The position numbers and the translations under genes were made by a program. The notes under the pieces are model-generated. The model worked only from the letters and a program-made list of their open reading frames with translations. It was not told the origin of the DNA and did not search any database. From Pseudomonadota bacterium (GTDB taxonomy: Bacteria; Pseudomonadota; Alphaproteobacteria; Rhizobiales; Hyphomicrobiaceae): 7,445 nt of DNA. This document shows positions 1 to 5,868 of this stretch, piece after piece; position 1 is the stretch's first letter, and every line of letters begins with the position of its first letter. The DNA lies in assembly GCA_023428365.1 (NCBI GenBank), contig JAEYYQ010000480.1, forward strand, positions 1 through 7,445, in the 5' to 3' direction.

Positions 1-227
1 CCTGTGATGCAGTGGCCTTGTGTTCCCGAGGACGAAACCGCCGCACGCGTTCCGACATTGCGACGCAGAATAATGTTCGCAGCGCGATAGGAGGGCGGAT
101 CGGCCCGTCAGCGTGGCCGCGAAGCCATGCCCAACGCGCAATCCGCACGCGTGTCATAGATTGGGCTCAATGTGGGCATCCTTCTGGCGCACATTGACCG
201 GGCCCGAATTTCGCGCAAAGTGCTCAT
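1..227. other. Left-edge region without a supportable gene
   Basis: No convincing gene is visible. A plus-strand frame ends at a TAG at 91-93 and could be the last 30 codons of a gene entering from the left. A minus-strand frame is open from an ATG at 157 through the left edge, but it has no ribosome binding site and is arginine-rich with no recognisable motif. Either could be an edge fragment and I cannot choose between them. The right end carries an 8-bp inverted repeat, listed separately, and presumably the promoter of the lipoprotein gene. Confidence 0.4.
167..197. promoter_or_regulatory. Inverted repeat upstream of the lipoprotein gene
   Basis: Perfect 8-bp arms TCAATGTG (167-174) and CACATTGA (190-197) are separated by 15 bp, so the arm centres lie 23 bp apart, about two helical turns. 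The repeat ends 30 bp before the lipoprotein ATG at 228. The spacing and position fit an operator for a dimeric regulator, or a hairpin in the leader. TTGACC at 194-199 overlaps the right arm and resembles a -35 box, but I see no good -10 at the right distance. The sequence is seen directly; the function is inferred. Confidence 0.35.
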
Positions 228-803
228 ATGACGGACGCTCGCACAGTGATTCTTCTCGCCGCAACCGGCCTAGCTTTGGCTGGATGCGGCTCCAGCGCCT
301 TGACGACGGCTTCGCTGACAGGTGGAGGCGAGCCGACCGCAGCGGCAGGTTCGACGGCCGGAGCAACGGCGACGTTGCCGCCTTCGCCACCGCCGAGCGA
401 TCCCACGTCGCGCGCCGTACAGGTTGGCGCCACGTCTGCGCGCGCGTCGCGGTGCGGCTTTTACTTCGACCCTGCAAAGCTGAGAGGGAATTTCCTCGCT
501 GCCGAGGCCGCACAAGGCGCAGGTCCGGATCAGCTTCAGAAAATCGAACGCGAGTACGACCACATTCGCGGCGCCGTGCTGAAGGCGACGACGGCCGAGG
601 CTGATTACTGCAACAAATCCAAAGCGAATGAGATCAAGACGGATCTCAACCGGCACCTCGCGGGTGACTTCACGCCGACGCCGAAGAAGCAAGAGGCACA
701 AAGCGGCGGCCTGTTCTCCGGCTTGGTAGACAACACCGAACAGAAGCCCTGGCAGGCCGATAAATTGTGGGATGAGATGCAACGGCGCGATAACAGCCGC
801 TAG
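228..803 (+). CDS. Predicted lipoprotein of unknown function
   Basis: A 191-residue protein with a lipoprotein signal peptide: a short charged start, a hydrophobic stretch at about residues 7-16, and lipobox L17-A18-G19-C20, so Cys20 should be lipidated and the protein membrane-anchored. The next residues are glycine or serine, not Asp, which suggests outer-membrane sorting by the usual rule. Residues 21-65 are a low-complexity Ala/Thr/Gly/Pro tether. The folded part (about 72-150) is charged and probably helical, with two cysteines, C76 and C128, that could form a disulfide. The C-terminus contains a GGLFSGL stretch and a Trp-rich charged end. The start is chosen because the signal peptide begins directly after it; the ribosome binding site is weak. 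I recognise no domain family. It lies 34 bp ahead of the membrane protein at 838 and is probably cotranscribed with it. Confidence 0.85.
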   Translation: MTDARTVILLAATGLALAGCGSSALTTASLTGGGEPTAAAGSTAGATATLPPSPPPSDPTSRAVQVGATSARASRCGFYFDPAKLRGNFLAAEAAQGAGPDQLQKIEREYDHIRGAVLKATTAEADYCNKSKANEIKTDLNRHLAGDFTPTPKKQEAQSGGLFSGLVDNTEQKPWQADKLWDEMQRRDNSR

Positions 804-837
804 TCGCACCGAACGCCGCCAGTAACGCAACGTCCGT

Positions 838-1203
838 ATGGCTCAGCAGCTGCTTTGGATCGAGATGGTGTTGCGCCTGATCGCGGGCGTCATCCTCTTG
901 ATACTGCCACTGGTTGCTGCGCGTGTGCTCGGCCTTCCATTGCCGCAAGCTACGTTGTGGCCACGGCTGATCGGCGGTCTGATGATCGGCATGGCTGGCG
1001 CCGTCTTTCTTGAAGGCAGTGCGATGAGCAGTCGAGGCCTCGGTCTCGGCGGGCTTGTCATCATCAATCTCGCGACCGCAGCGACCCTTGCGGCGCTCCT
1101 GGTCCTCGAACGAGCCAGCCAGACAAAGCGGGGGCGCATCTTTCTCTGGTCTCTGGTCGTCAGCCTCGTCGGGTTCAGCCTGCTGGAACTGCCATTCGTT
1201 TAG
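838..1203 (+). CDS. Small four-helix integral membrane protein, function unknown
   Basis: A 121-residue, very hydrophobic protein. Four membrane segments can be read at about residues 10-30, 42-60, 68-90 and 101-119, with short polar loops. The most basic loop, around 95-100 (QTKRGR), should be cytoplasmic by the positive-inside rule. No catalytic or transport motif is visible. It follows the lipoprotein gene by 34 bp on the same strand, so an operon is likely, but this does not reveal a function. ATG 838 has no clear Shine-Dalgarno sequence. An internal Met at residue 10 (position 865) is an alternative start and would leave all four helices intact. The gene converges on the minus-strand gene ending at 1221, with only 17 bp between the stop codons. 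Confidence 0.75.
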   Translation: MAQQLLWIEMVLRLIAGVILLILPLVAARVLGLPLPQATLWPRLIGGLMIGMAGAVFLEGSAMSSRGLGLGGLVIINLATAATLAALLVLERASQTKRGRIFLWSLVVSLVGFSLLELPFV

Positions 1204-1220
1204 AACTGAGCAGCAGCACT

Positions 1221-1559
1221 CTACCGCCCCGCACGGCAAGGCCGCGCGGTTGTCTTGCACACCCACTGGCTCCCGGATTGCGCGCAATCCATGGATTTTC
1301 CGACAGCCAGGTTGTAGCGTCCCCACGGCGCACCGTATTCCCAGGCCGTGAAGGACGCCCAGGATCGCATCGCGGCCTGTTCTGCGCCCTTGCGGCTCCC
1401 CATCGTTCCTTCGCCATAATGCTCGTGCTCGGTCATACATATTTTGCCGCCGATACGGGCCTGATTATGAAGCCCGTCCAAGCCCGTGACCTGGGCGAAC
1501 GCAGGCGTGGACAACAGCACGGCAGCCGGGACCATCGCCGCCATGAAAAGACGTATCAT
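1221..1559 (-). CDS. Small secreted four-cysteine protein, paralogue A
   Basis: A 112-residue predicted periplasmic protein. A Sec signal peptide ends in AFA, with likely cleavage between A22 and Q23. The mature part has four cysteines (C41, C92, C101, C108), probably two disulfides, an HxH motif (H45, H47), and an aromatic core with WEYG at 73-76 and PWG at 78-80. It is clearly homologous to the protein at 3047-3406: the TGLD start, ICM, HxH, SRK, FTxWEYGxPWGxY, MDC, WxC and final Cys all align, with about half of mature residues identical by eye. The start at 1559 is preferred over an in-frame TTG at 1562 because GGAGG (1571-1567) lies 7 nt from the ATG and only 4 nt from the TTG. I know no named family or function. 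It is divergent from the EipA-like gene. Confidence 0.82.
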   Translation of the reverse strand: MIRLFMAAMVPAAVLLSTPAFAQVTGLDGLHNQARIGGKICMTEHEHYGEGTMGSRKGAEQAAMRSWASFTAWEYGAPWGRYNLAVGKSMDCAQSGSQWVCKTTARPCRAGR

Positions 1560-1562
1560 CAA

Positions 1563-1571
1563 CCTTCCTCC
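1563..1571 (-). promoter_or_regulatory. Strong ribosome binding site of paralogue A
   Basis: On the minus strand GGAGGAAGG precedes the gene. Its GGAGG core is 7 nt from the ATG at 1559, and this decides the start against the TTG at 1562. Confidence 0.7.
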
Positions 1572-1588
1572 GGAAACTCACGGTGCAG

Positions 1589-1598
1589 ATGATATCAT
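1589..1598. promoter_or_regulatory. Palindrome ATGATATCAT in the divergent promoter region
   Basis: A perfect 10-bp palindrome lies 30 bp upstream of paralogue A and is flanked by TGCA on both sides (1584-1587 and 1599-1602, offset by one base). It sits between the divergent paralogue A and EipA-like genes and could be an operator. A role is inferred only from symmetry and place. Confidence 0.25.
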
Positions 1599-1619
1599 TG
1601 CACAACCTTTGATGGCATT

Positions 1620-1638
1620 TGCGCGTGACATTCGCGCA
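1620..1638. promoter_or_regulatory. Inverted repeat TGCGCG-N7-CGCGCA
   Basis: Perfect 6-bp arms at 1620-1625 and 1633-1638 with a 7-bp centre lie near the middle of the 195-bp divergent region between paralogue A and the EipA-like gene. This is an operator-sized dyad. GC-rich dyads arise fairly easily by chance in this genome, so confidence is low. Confidence 0.25.
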
Positions 1639-1754
1639 TGGATAACGCAAGCGATCTGCGCCAAGTCCGGTGCGGATTACAGCACCCGAAGGTAGTATCC
1701 TCCTCACGGACACTGCGCCTCGTGATCAGCACGTGAATTGAAGGACATCTCCCT

Positions 1755-2960
1755 ATGCGAGCCGCTTTGCGGACAATCGTCTTAGCCCTGCCAATTGTGG
1801 CCATGGCTGCCGGTTTGACCTCAACCCGATCGCAAGCCCAGACCTGCAATCAGGCGTCGATCGCCGCCCTGATCGACTCGACCAGCGCGCAGCTTCGGAA
1901 ACTCAATGCCAGCCACCAACCTCAGCTGCAGGCCAAGAGCCGACGACTTGCCGAGAAAAACGGTTGGTCGGATGCCGAGATGAACAGCAAGGTCGCCGAA
2001 CTGCTTCAGGATGCCGAGACGAACGCGCTCGACGAACAGGTCGCCAACTTGTTGGGTGATCTGGATGTGCTGGGCGAGGATGTCGAACGCGACCCGCAAT
2101 CCTGCACGTCCCGTCTTGCCAAGCTCAAAACGGTCTCTTCACAGCTCATAGAATTGACCAGCGCAAAAGCTGCTCACGTCTCGGCTCATCTCGACGCCGC
2201 ATTGGCAGAAGGTTCCGCCCAGACTGCTGCACGCCCGCCAGAACCGAAGTCCAAGATTGAACCGAAATCGGCACCACCGCCCGCGACCAGGGCTCCTGAG
2301 CAACCCGCACGATCGGCGCCTGCAGCCAATCCTTCGGCGCAAACGGCACCTCGCGGAGAGTCGAAGTCTTGGGAAACCGATACCGTACAACACGCCCAAC
2401 CCGGCGATGTCGCGAACCTCAGTCCGCCTCCACCCGTCTTGCGCGATCTGCCGCCGCGTCTACCGCAATCAGCCGAATTCGAATACTCGGTCGAGGAAAT
2501 CCGATTGGCCGGGCGCGGGTTCTTCGGATCGATCTCCGCAAGCCTCGCCAGTGTGATCGAATACGCCTTCCAGAACTACGGACGACCCAACGGATACATT
2601 CTCGGCACCGAAGGCGGCGGCGCATTCCTGGCCGGTCTCAGGTATGGAAAAGGATCGCTGGTGTCCAAGGCCACGGGCGAACAGCCGGTGTACTGGCAAG
2701 GCCCATCATTCGGCTACGACCTTGGCGTCGAGGGATCGCGCGTGATGTTCCTGGTCTATAACCTGAATGAGCCCGGCGAGCTGTTCGCGCGGTTCGGGGG
2801 CGTCGACGGCTCGGCCTATCTCGTGGGCGGCGTCGGGATCACATTTCTGAAAAAAGGGCGCGTGGTCCTGGCCCCAATCCGGACGGGTCTCGGACTAAGG
2901 GTCGGCGCCAACGTCGGCTATCTCAAGTTTACGCCCAAACCGAGCCTCAACCCGTTCTGA
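1755..2960 (+). CDS. Secreted EipA-family (DUF1134) protein with extra helical N-terminal domain
   Basis: A 401-residue periplasmic protein. Residues 1-29 are a signal peptide, probably cleaved after SQA or AQ near 27-29. Residues 30-150 are almost wholly helical and charged, with two cysteines (C31, C117) that could staple the helices. Residues 155-235 form a Pro/Ala/Ser-rich linker. Residues 243-401 are a full DUF1134/EipA domain, recognisable from YSVEEI, FFGS, GYILGTEGGGAF, GLRYGKG, GPSFGYDLG, LVYNL, RFGGVDGSAY, PIRTGLGLRVG and the closing VGYLKFTP...NPF. Brucella EipA is a small periplasmic beta-barrel protein needed for envelope integrity; a similar role here is inference. Ordinary EipA proteins are, to my knowledge, about half this length, so the first 240 residues are an addition. 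AAGGA at 1741-1745 is a good ribosome binding site 9 nt before the ATG. I see no CtrA-type TTAA-N7-TTAA box upstream. The gene is bracketed by two paralogous secreted proteins. Confidence 0.93.
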   Translation: MRAALRTIVLALPIVAMAAGLTSTRSQAQTCNQASIAALIDSTSAQLRKLNASHQPQLQAKSRRLAEKNGWSDAEMNSKVAELLQDAETNALDEQVANLLGDLDVLGEDVERDPQSCTSRLAKLKTVSSQLIELTSAKAAHVSAHLDAALAEGSAQTAARPPEPKSKIEPKSAPPPATRAPEQPARSAPAANPSAQTAPRGESKSWETDTVQHAQPGDVANLSPPPPVLRDLPPRLPQSAEFEYSVEEIRLAGRGFFGSISASLASVIEYAFQNYGRPNGYILGTEGGGAFLAGLRYGKGSLVSKATGEQPVYWQGPSFGYDLGVEGSRVMFLVYNLNEPGELFARFGGVDGSAYLVGGVGITFLKKGRVVLAPIRTGLGLRVGANVGYLKFTPKPSLNPF

Positions 2961-2986
2961 CGCGTCGCTCACGCGCAAATGCAAAA

Positions 2987-3018
2987 CGACCCGGAAAGCA
3001 CTGCGGCTGACCGGGTCG
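2987..3018 (-). terminator. Hairpin terminator between convergent genes
   Basis: Perfect 8-bp arms CGACCCGG (2987-2994) and CCGGGTCG (3011-3018) enclose a 16-nt loop that can form a further AGC/GCT stem (2997-2999 with 3006-3008). On the minus strand the hairpin is followed at once by TTTTGCATTT, so it best fits an intrinsic terminator for the minus-strand gene ending at 3047. It lies 26 bp after the stop of the EipA-like gene and may also stop plus-strand transcription, although the downstream T run on that side is later and weaker. Confidence 0.72.
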
Positions 3019-3046
3019 GCAATACTGAAATTTTGAGAACGTCCGC

Positions 3047-3406
3047 TTAGCGGCGACGCGGCAGCGGCTTGCAGGCCCGCGCCTCGACCTTGCAAGACCA
3101 CGTTGACGTCGTCGACTTCGAGCAGTCCATTTTCTTGCTCGCCGCCAGCTTATAGCTGCCCCATGGAGTGCCGTACTCCCAGGTCGTGAAACCGACCCAA
3201 TCCTTGATCGCAGCGGCCTCAGCGGCCTTGCGCGAGTCCATATTCGATGAGCTCGAACCGTTGTGATAGTGGCTGACCATGCAGATGCGGTTGCCTTCAC
3301 GCCGCTGCTCATGGAGAGCGTCGAGACCGGTTTCCTGGGCCGATGCCGCAGGTACCCCCACGAAAGCAGACAGGCTCAACAAGCCCAGGATCAGTGCATT
3401 CCTCAT
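3047..3406 (-). CDS. Small secreted four-cysteine protein, paralogue B
   Basis: A 119-residue predicted periplasmic protein, homologous to paralogue A at 1221-1559. The signal peptide ends in ASA, with cleavage likely between A23 and Q24. The mature protein has cysteines C42, C95, C105 and C112, all matching those of A, an HxH motif (H46, H48), WEYG at 76-79 and PWG at 81-83. It differs by a Ser-rich insert of two residues near 50-55 and a basic tail ending KPLPRRR. The open frame extends 33 codons further upstream, but that stretch has no signal-peptide character. The ATG at 3406 places the hydrophobic core correctly behind Arg2 and is preceded by a G-rich stretch (TTGGGGGTTGGA). The gene converges on the EipA-like gene, with a terminator in the gap. 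Function is unknown; conserved cysteines suggest a small disulfide-stabilised fold. Confidence 0.82.
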   Translation of the reverse strand: MRNALILGLLSLSAFVGVPAASAQETGLDALHEQRREGNRICMVSHYHNGSSSSNMDSRKAAEAAAIKDWVGFTTWEYGTPWGSYKLAASKKMDCSKSTTSTWSCKVEARACKPLPRRR

Positions 3407-3426
3407 TCCAACCCCCAACGGAGAAT

Positions 3427-3441
3427 CACGTTGCCACGTTG
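3427..3441 (-). promoter_or_regulatory. Tandem CAACGTG repeat in the leader of paralogue B
   Basis: On the minus strand CAACGTG occurs twice with one base between (3441-3435 and 3433-3427), 20 nt before the start codon. It could be a tandem binding site or a chance short repeat. Confidence 0.2.
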
Positions 3442-3477
3442 GAAATATCTGACGTCCGATCTGTTTAGAAATTGAAA

Positions 3478-3534
3478 ATATCGTCGCGCAGCATGGAAGA
3501 AACACACGAGTTGCACGGAAAACACAGACGATAT
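3478..3534. promoter_or_regulatory. Long-spaced inverted repeat ATATCGTC / GACGATAT
   Basis: Perfect 8-bp arms at 3478-3485 and 3527-3534 are separated by 41 bp, in the 163-bp gap between the MerR gene end and the paralogue B start. The right arm continues into ATCGC and a related ATCGATACGCGC follows at about 3553. It may be a looping operator or chance. The rest of this gap presumably carries the paralogue B promoter, of which I cannot pick a clear -35/-10 pair. Confidence 0.2.
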
Positions 3535-3569
3535 CGCACCATCCGTCCAGAAATCGATACGCGCAGTCA

Positions 3570-4013
3570 TCAGCCCTTTGGGGCTTGTGCTTTCAAATGC
3601 GCAATACAGGTCGTTCGAATTTCTTCAAGCTCACGCAGAGTACGGTCGAGATCCATGCGTTTTCTTTGCAAATCGGCGCATGCGGTCTCAACCTTCTCCA
3701 AAAGCAGCTTGGTTTGCGCAATCTGCGCCGGATCGGCATCATAAAGCCGGAGATAGTCCGCGATATCCTCCAGCGAGAAGCCGAGATTCTTGCCGCGCAA
3801 GATAATCATCAGCCGGGCCCGGTCTTTGCGCGAATACACGCGCGCCTTGCCGACACGCTGCGGCCGCAGCAATCCTTTGGCTTCATAGAAGCGGATGGCA
3901 CGCATCGTGACGCCGCAACTCGCTGCCAGATCCCCGATCAAAAGCTGCTGGTCGAGATCCGCGTTCGGCGTTGCCTCCAATGCGGGTCTGTTCTGAACGC
4001 GACGCGATGTCAT
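3570..4013 (-). CDS. MerR-family transcriptional regulator
   Basis: A 147-residue DNA-binding protein. A 23-residue polar N-terminal extension leads into the MerR helix-turn-helix: LLIGDLAASCGVT at 24-36, then the hallmark RAIRFYEAKGLL (38-49). The wing region follows with RVYSRKDRARL (58-68) and the second helix pair LGFSLEDIADYL (77-88). Residues 96-138 form the dimerisation coiled coil. No clustered metal-binding cysteines are present (C33, C112 and C136 are scattered), so a metal sensor is unlikely. The usual MerR regulators near acyl-CoA genes respond to lipid or CoA metabolites, and that role is inferred here from context. Its ATG overlaps the ligase stop codon as ATGA (4010-4013), so it is the second gene of a ligase-regulator operon and probably controls that operon, and perhaps the divergent acyl carrier protein genes. 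Confidence 0.9.
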   Translation of the reverse strand: MTSRRVQNRPALEATPNADLDQQLLIGDLAASCGVTMRAIRFYEAKGLLRPQRVGKARVYSRKDRARLMIILRGKNLGFSLEDIADYLRLYDADPAQIAQTKLLLEKVETACADLQRKRMDLDRTLRELEEIRTTCIAHLKAQAPKG

Positions 4014-5746
4014 GCTCCCGCCTGACGCGATCCTTCTTCCTCTTTCAGCTCTTTCTTCGACAGCTTCCCAATCATCGTCTTTGGAAGACTATCGCGAAAT
4101 TCGATCTGCGACGGCATCTCGATCCGCGACAGCTTCGGCTCCAGATGCTTGAGAATATCTTTCGCCGTTGCCGACATTCCTTCCTTCAGCTTGATAAATG
4201 CCTTCGGCGCTTCGCCGCGATGCTTGTCCTTGATGCCGATCACAGTGACTTCCGCAACGGCCGGATGTTCGTAAATTGCTTCCTCGATACGTCGCGGGTA
4301 GACATTATAGCCCGAGCAGATGATGAGGTCTTTGATGCGGTCGACGATGAACAGGACGCCCTCCTCGTCCATCACGGCCACATCGCCGGTTCTGAGAAAC
4401 TCGCCAATGAACTGATTGGCGGTTTCGTCTGGCTTGTTCCAGTATCCCTTCATCACCTGGGGACCGCTCACGCACAATTCGCCGCGCTCGCCGAGCGGTA
4501 CTTCCTGAGTTGGATTTGCCAGATCCCGCAGCGATACGATCGTGGCCGGCAATGGCAGGCCAATCGATCCGGCGCGCGTCGGCCCCTCGAGCGGGTTGGC
4601 CGTAACGACCGGCGACGTCTCTGACAATCCATAGCCTTCCACCAGACTGCAGCCGGACAACTCCTCGAAGCGCTGCTTGATCTCGACCGGGAGTGGTGCA
4701 CCGCCCGACAGGCAGAACTTCAGCGACGACAGATCGTAGTTGCCGAGGTTGGGATGGTTCATGATGGCGTTGAACAAGGTCGGCACGCCCGGCATCACGG
4801 TCGGACGGCTGCCGTGGATCAGTTTCATCGTGTCATCGAGAACGAACCGCGGCATCAGGATGATTTCGCAAGCCATGGCGACGCCAAAGTTCATGACCAC
4901 GGTCATGGCGAACACGTGAAAGAACGGCAGAACGCCCAGCACGCGTTCCTCGGCCTTCTTGAGGTTTGGCGCCCAAGCCATCAGCTGCTGCACGTTGATC
5001 GCGAGATTCGCGTGCGTCAGGAGCGCGCCTTTCGGAGTGCCGGTCGTCCCGCCCGTATATTGCAGAACCGCGATATCGGTCTCCGGGTCGATGTCCACAG
5101 GCGCGAAACCTGTCGCGTCCGAGGCTAGCTGCGCCTCCAATATGATCCGGTCGGCAGCCGGCGAGCGCGCGACATTGGCCACGTCCCCACTCTTGAACAG
5201 CCTGAACAGGATCGACTTGGCGCCCGGCAGCAAGCTCGCAAACGGACAGACGACCGCCTTTTTCAGGTCTCCTGACTTGAGCAGCCCCTCGACCTTGTCA
5301 AACAACAGCTTCAGGTCGAGCGTCACCATCAGATCAGTTTCGCTGTCGCGAACCTGGTGAGCCAATTCCTCCAGCGTATAGAGTGGGTTATAGTTAACGA
5401 CGGTCGCGCCGACCTTAAGGATCGCGAAATAATAAATGACAAAAGTCGGCGTGTTCGGAAGCAGCAAACCGACCTTGCTACCCTTGCCGATCCCCTGCTT
5501 TTGCAGCCCTGCTGCTATGCTGTCGACCGACCGTCCGATCTGCGCGTAGGTGAGTACCTTGCCCATGAAATTCGTGCACGGCCGATCCGGATAACGCGAC
5601 ACGGCCGTATCGAGAAAGGCATACACGGGCTGGGCAGAGAACGCCTGTTTCCATGACACGTTGCGGGGGTAGTTGGAGAGCCACGGATAGGCTGGGTCAG
5701 GCGAAATTTTCGAGCTTTCTCCGCCACTTGCCGTAGCCGACGTCAT
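4010..5746 (-). CDS. Long-chain fatty acid-CoA ligase (FadD-like AMP-forming)
   Basis: A 578-residue acyl-adenylate-forming enzyme of the ANL superfamily, expected to convert a fatty acid, ATP and CoA into acyl-CoA, AMP and pyrophosphate at the cytoplasmic membrane. The core motifs are intact: P-loop YTGGTTGTPKG (230-240), LPFFHVFA (273-280), GYGLSETS (371-378), the fatty-acyl-CoA synthetase signature region with RTGD (452-455) and DRIKDLI (469-475), and the C-terminal catalytic lysine in IGKLSKKEL (K561). Length is normal for FadD. The frame is open to 5782, but the first residues of that extension are unlike the family. ATG 5746 sits 9 nt from a strong GGAGG; ATG 5752, two codons earlier, is only 3 nt away. 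It is translationally coupled to the MerR gene and divergent from the acyl carrier protein. Chain-length preference cannot be read, and medium-chain or specialised acids are possible. Confidence 0.93.
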   Translation of the reverse strand: MTSATASGGESSKISPDPAYPWLSNYPRNVSWKQAFSAQPVYAFLDTAVSRYPDRPCTNFMGKVLTYAQIGRSVDSIAAGLQKQGIGKGSKVGLLLPNTPTFVIYYFAILKVGATVVNYNPLYTLEELAHQVRDSETDLMVTLDLKLLFDKVEGLLKSGDLKKAVVCPFASLLPGAKSILFRLFKSGDVANVARSPAADRIILEAQLASDATGFAPVDIDPETDIAVLQYTGGTTGTPKGALLTHANLAINVQQLMAWAPNLKKAEERVLGVLPFFHVFAMTVVMNFGVAMACEIILMPRFVLDDTMKLIHGSRPTVMPGVPTLFNAIMNHPNLGNYDLSSLKFCLSGGAPLPVEIKQRFEELSGCSLVEGYGLSETSPVVTANPLEGPTRAGSIGLPLPATIVSLRDLANPTQEVPLGERGELCVSGPQVMKGYWNKPDETANQFIGEFLRTGDVAVMDEEGVLFIVDRIKDLIICSGYNVYPRRIEEAIYEHPAVAEVTVIGIKDKHRGEAPKAFIKLKEGMSATAKDILKHLEPKLSRIEMPSQIEFRDSLPKTMIGKLSKKELKEEEGSRQAGA

Positions 5747-5752
5747 CCGCAT

Positions 5753-5762
5753 CTCCCTCCCT
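5753..5762 (-). promoter_or_regulatory. Purine-rich ribosome binding site of the ligase gene
   Basis: The minus strand reads AGGGAGGGAG just before two candidate ATGs. The GGAGG core (5760-5756) is 9 nt from ATG 5746 and 3 nt from ATG 5752, which favours 5746. Confidence 0.65.
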
Positions 5763-5790
5763 GGCTGGCGTCTGCACGCCACACCAATCT

Positions 5791-5811
5791 GTTATATGCG
5801 CCCCCGGGCGC
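5791..5811 (-). promoter_or_regulatory. Candidate MerR-type operator and -10 box of the ligase operon
   Basis: A GC palindrome with 6-bp arms, GCGCCC (5798-5803) and GGGCGC (5806-5811), lies directly upstream of a minus-strand TATAAC (5796-5791) that resembles a -10 box. Its centre is 8-9 bp upstream of that box, close to the middle of the 19-20 bp spacer where MerR-family proteins bind. No good -35 box is visible 19-20 bp away, which weakens the case. The downstream gene pair includes a MerR regulator. Confidence 0.3.
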
Positions 5812-5839
5812 TTGGCCGCATGCGACCGCCGCTTGAGCA

Positions 5840-5868
5840 TTGAACACACTTTTGCCATACCGTACTAG
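5840..5868 (+). promoter_or_regulatory. Candidate promoter of the acyl carrier protein gene
   Basis: TTGAAC (5840-5845) and TACTAG (5863-5868) are separated by 17 bp. The -35 matches the consensus at its first four bases; the -10 match is only three of six. It would give a leader of about 220 nt. Confidence is low. Confidence 0.22.

Noticed and set aside
1..157. Minus-strand frame open through the left edge from ATG 157
   Set aside because: There is no ribosome binding site, no recognisable motif, and an Arg-rich composition. It could still be the start of a gene to the left, but the evidence is too weak to call.
113..604. 163-codon plus-strand open frame overlapping the lipoprotein
   Set aside because: Its composition is Arg/Ser-rich and has no domain; the lipoprotein frame has a convincing signal peptide and lipobox.
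270..830. 186-codon minus-strand open frame
   Set aside because: It is antisense to the lipoprotein gene and is Arg-rich shadow sequence.
670..1440. 256-codon minus-strand open frame
   Set aside because: It overlaps the lipoprotein, membrane protein and paralogue A genes and has a low-complexity charged composition without motifs.
3407..3505. 33-codon N-terminal extension of paralogue B
   Set aside because: It would bury the signal peptide inside the protein; the ATG at 3406 gives a normal signal sequence.
3573..3586. AGCCC-TTTG-GGGCT hairpin at the end of the MerR gene
   Set aside because: It lies inside the last codons and is not followed by a T run on either strand, so I do not call it a terminator.
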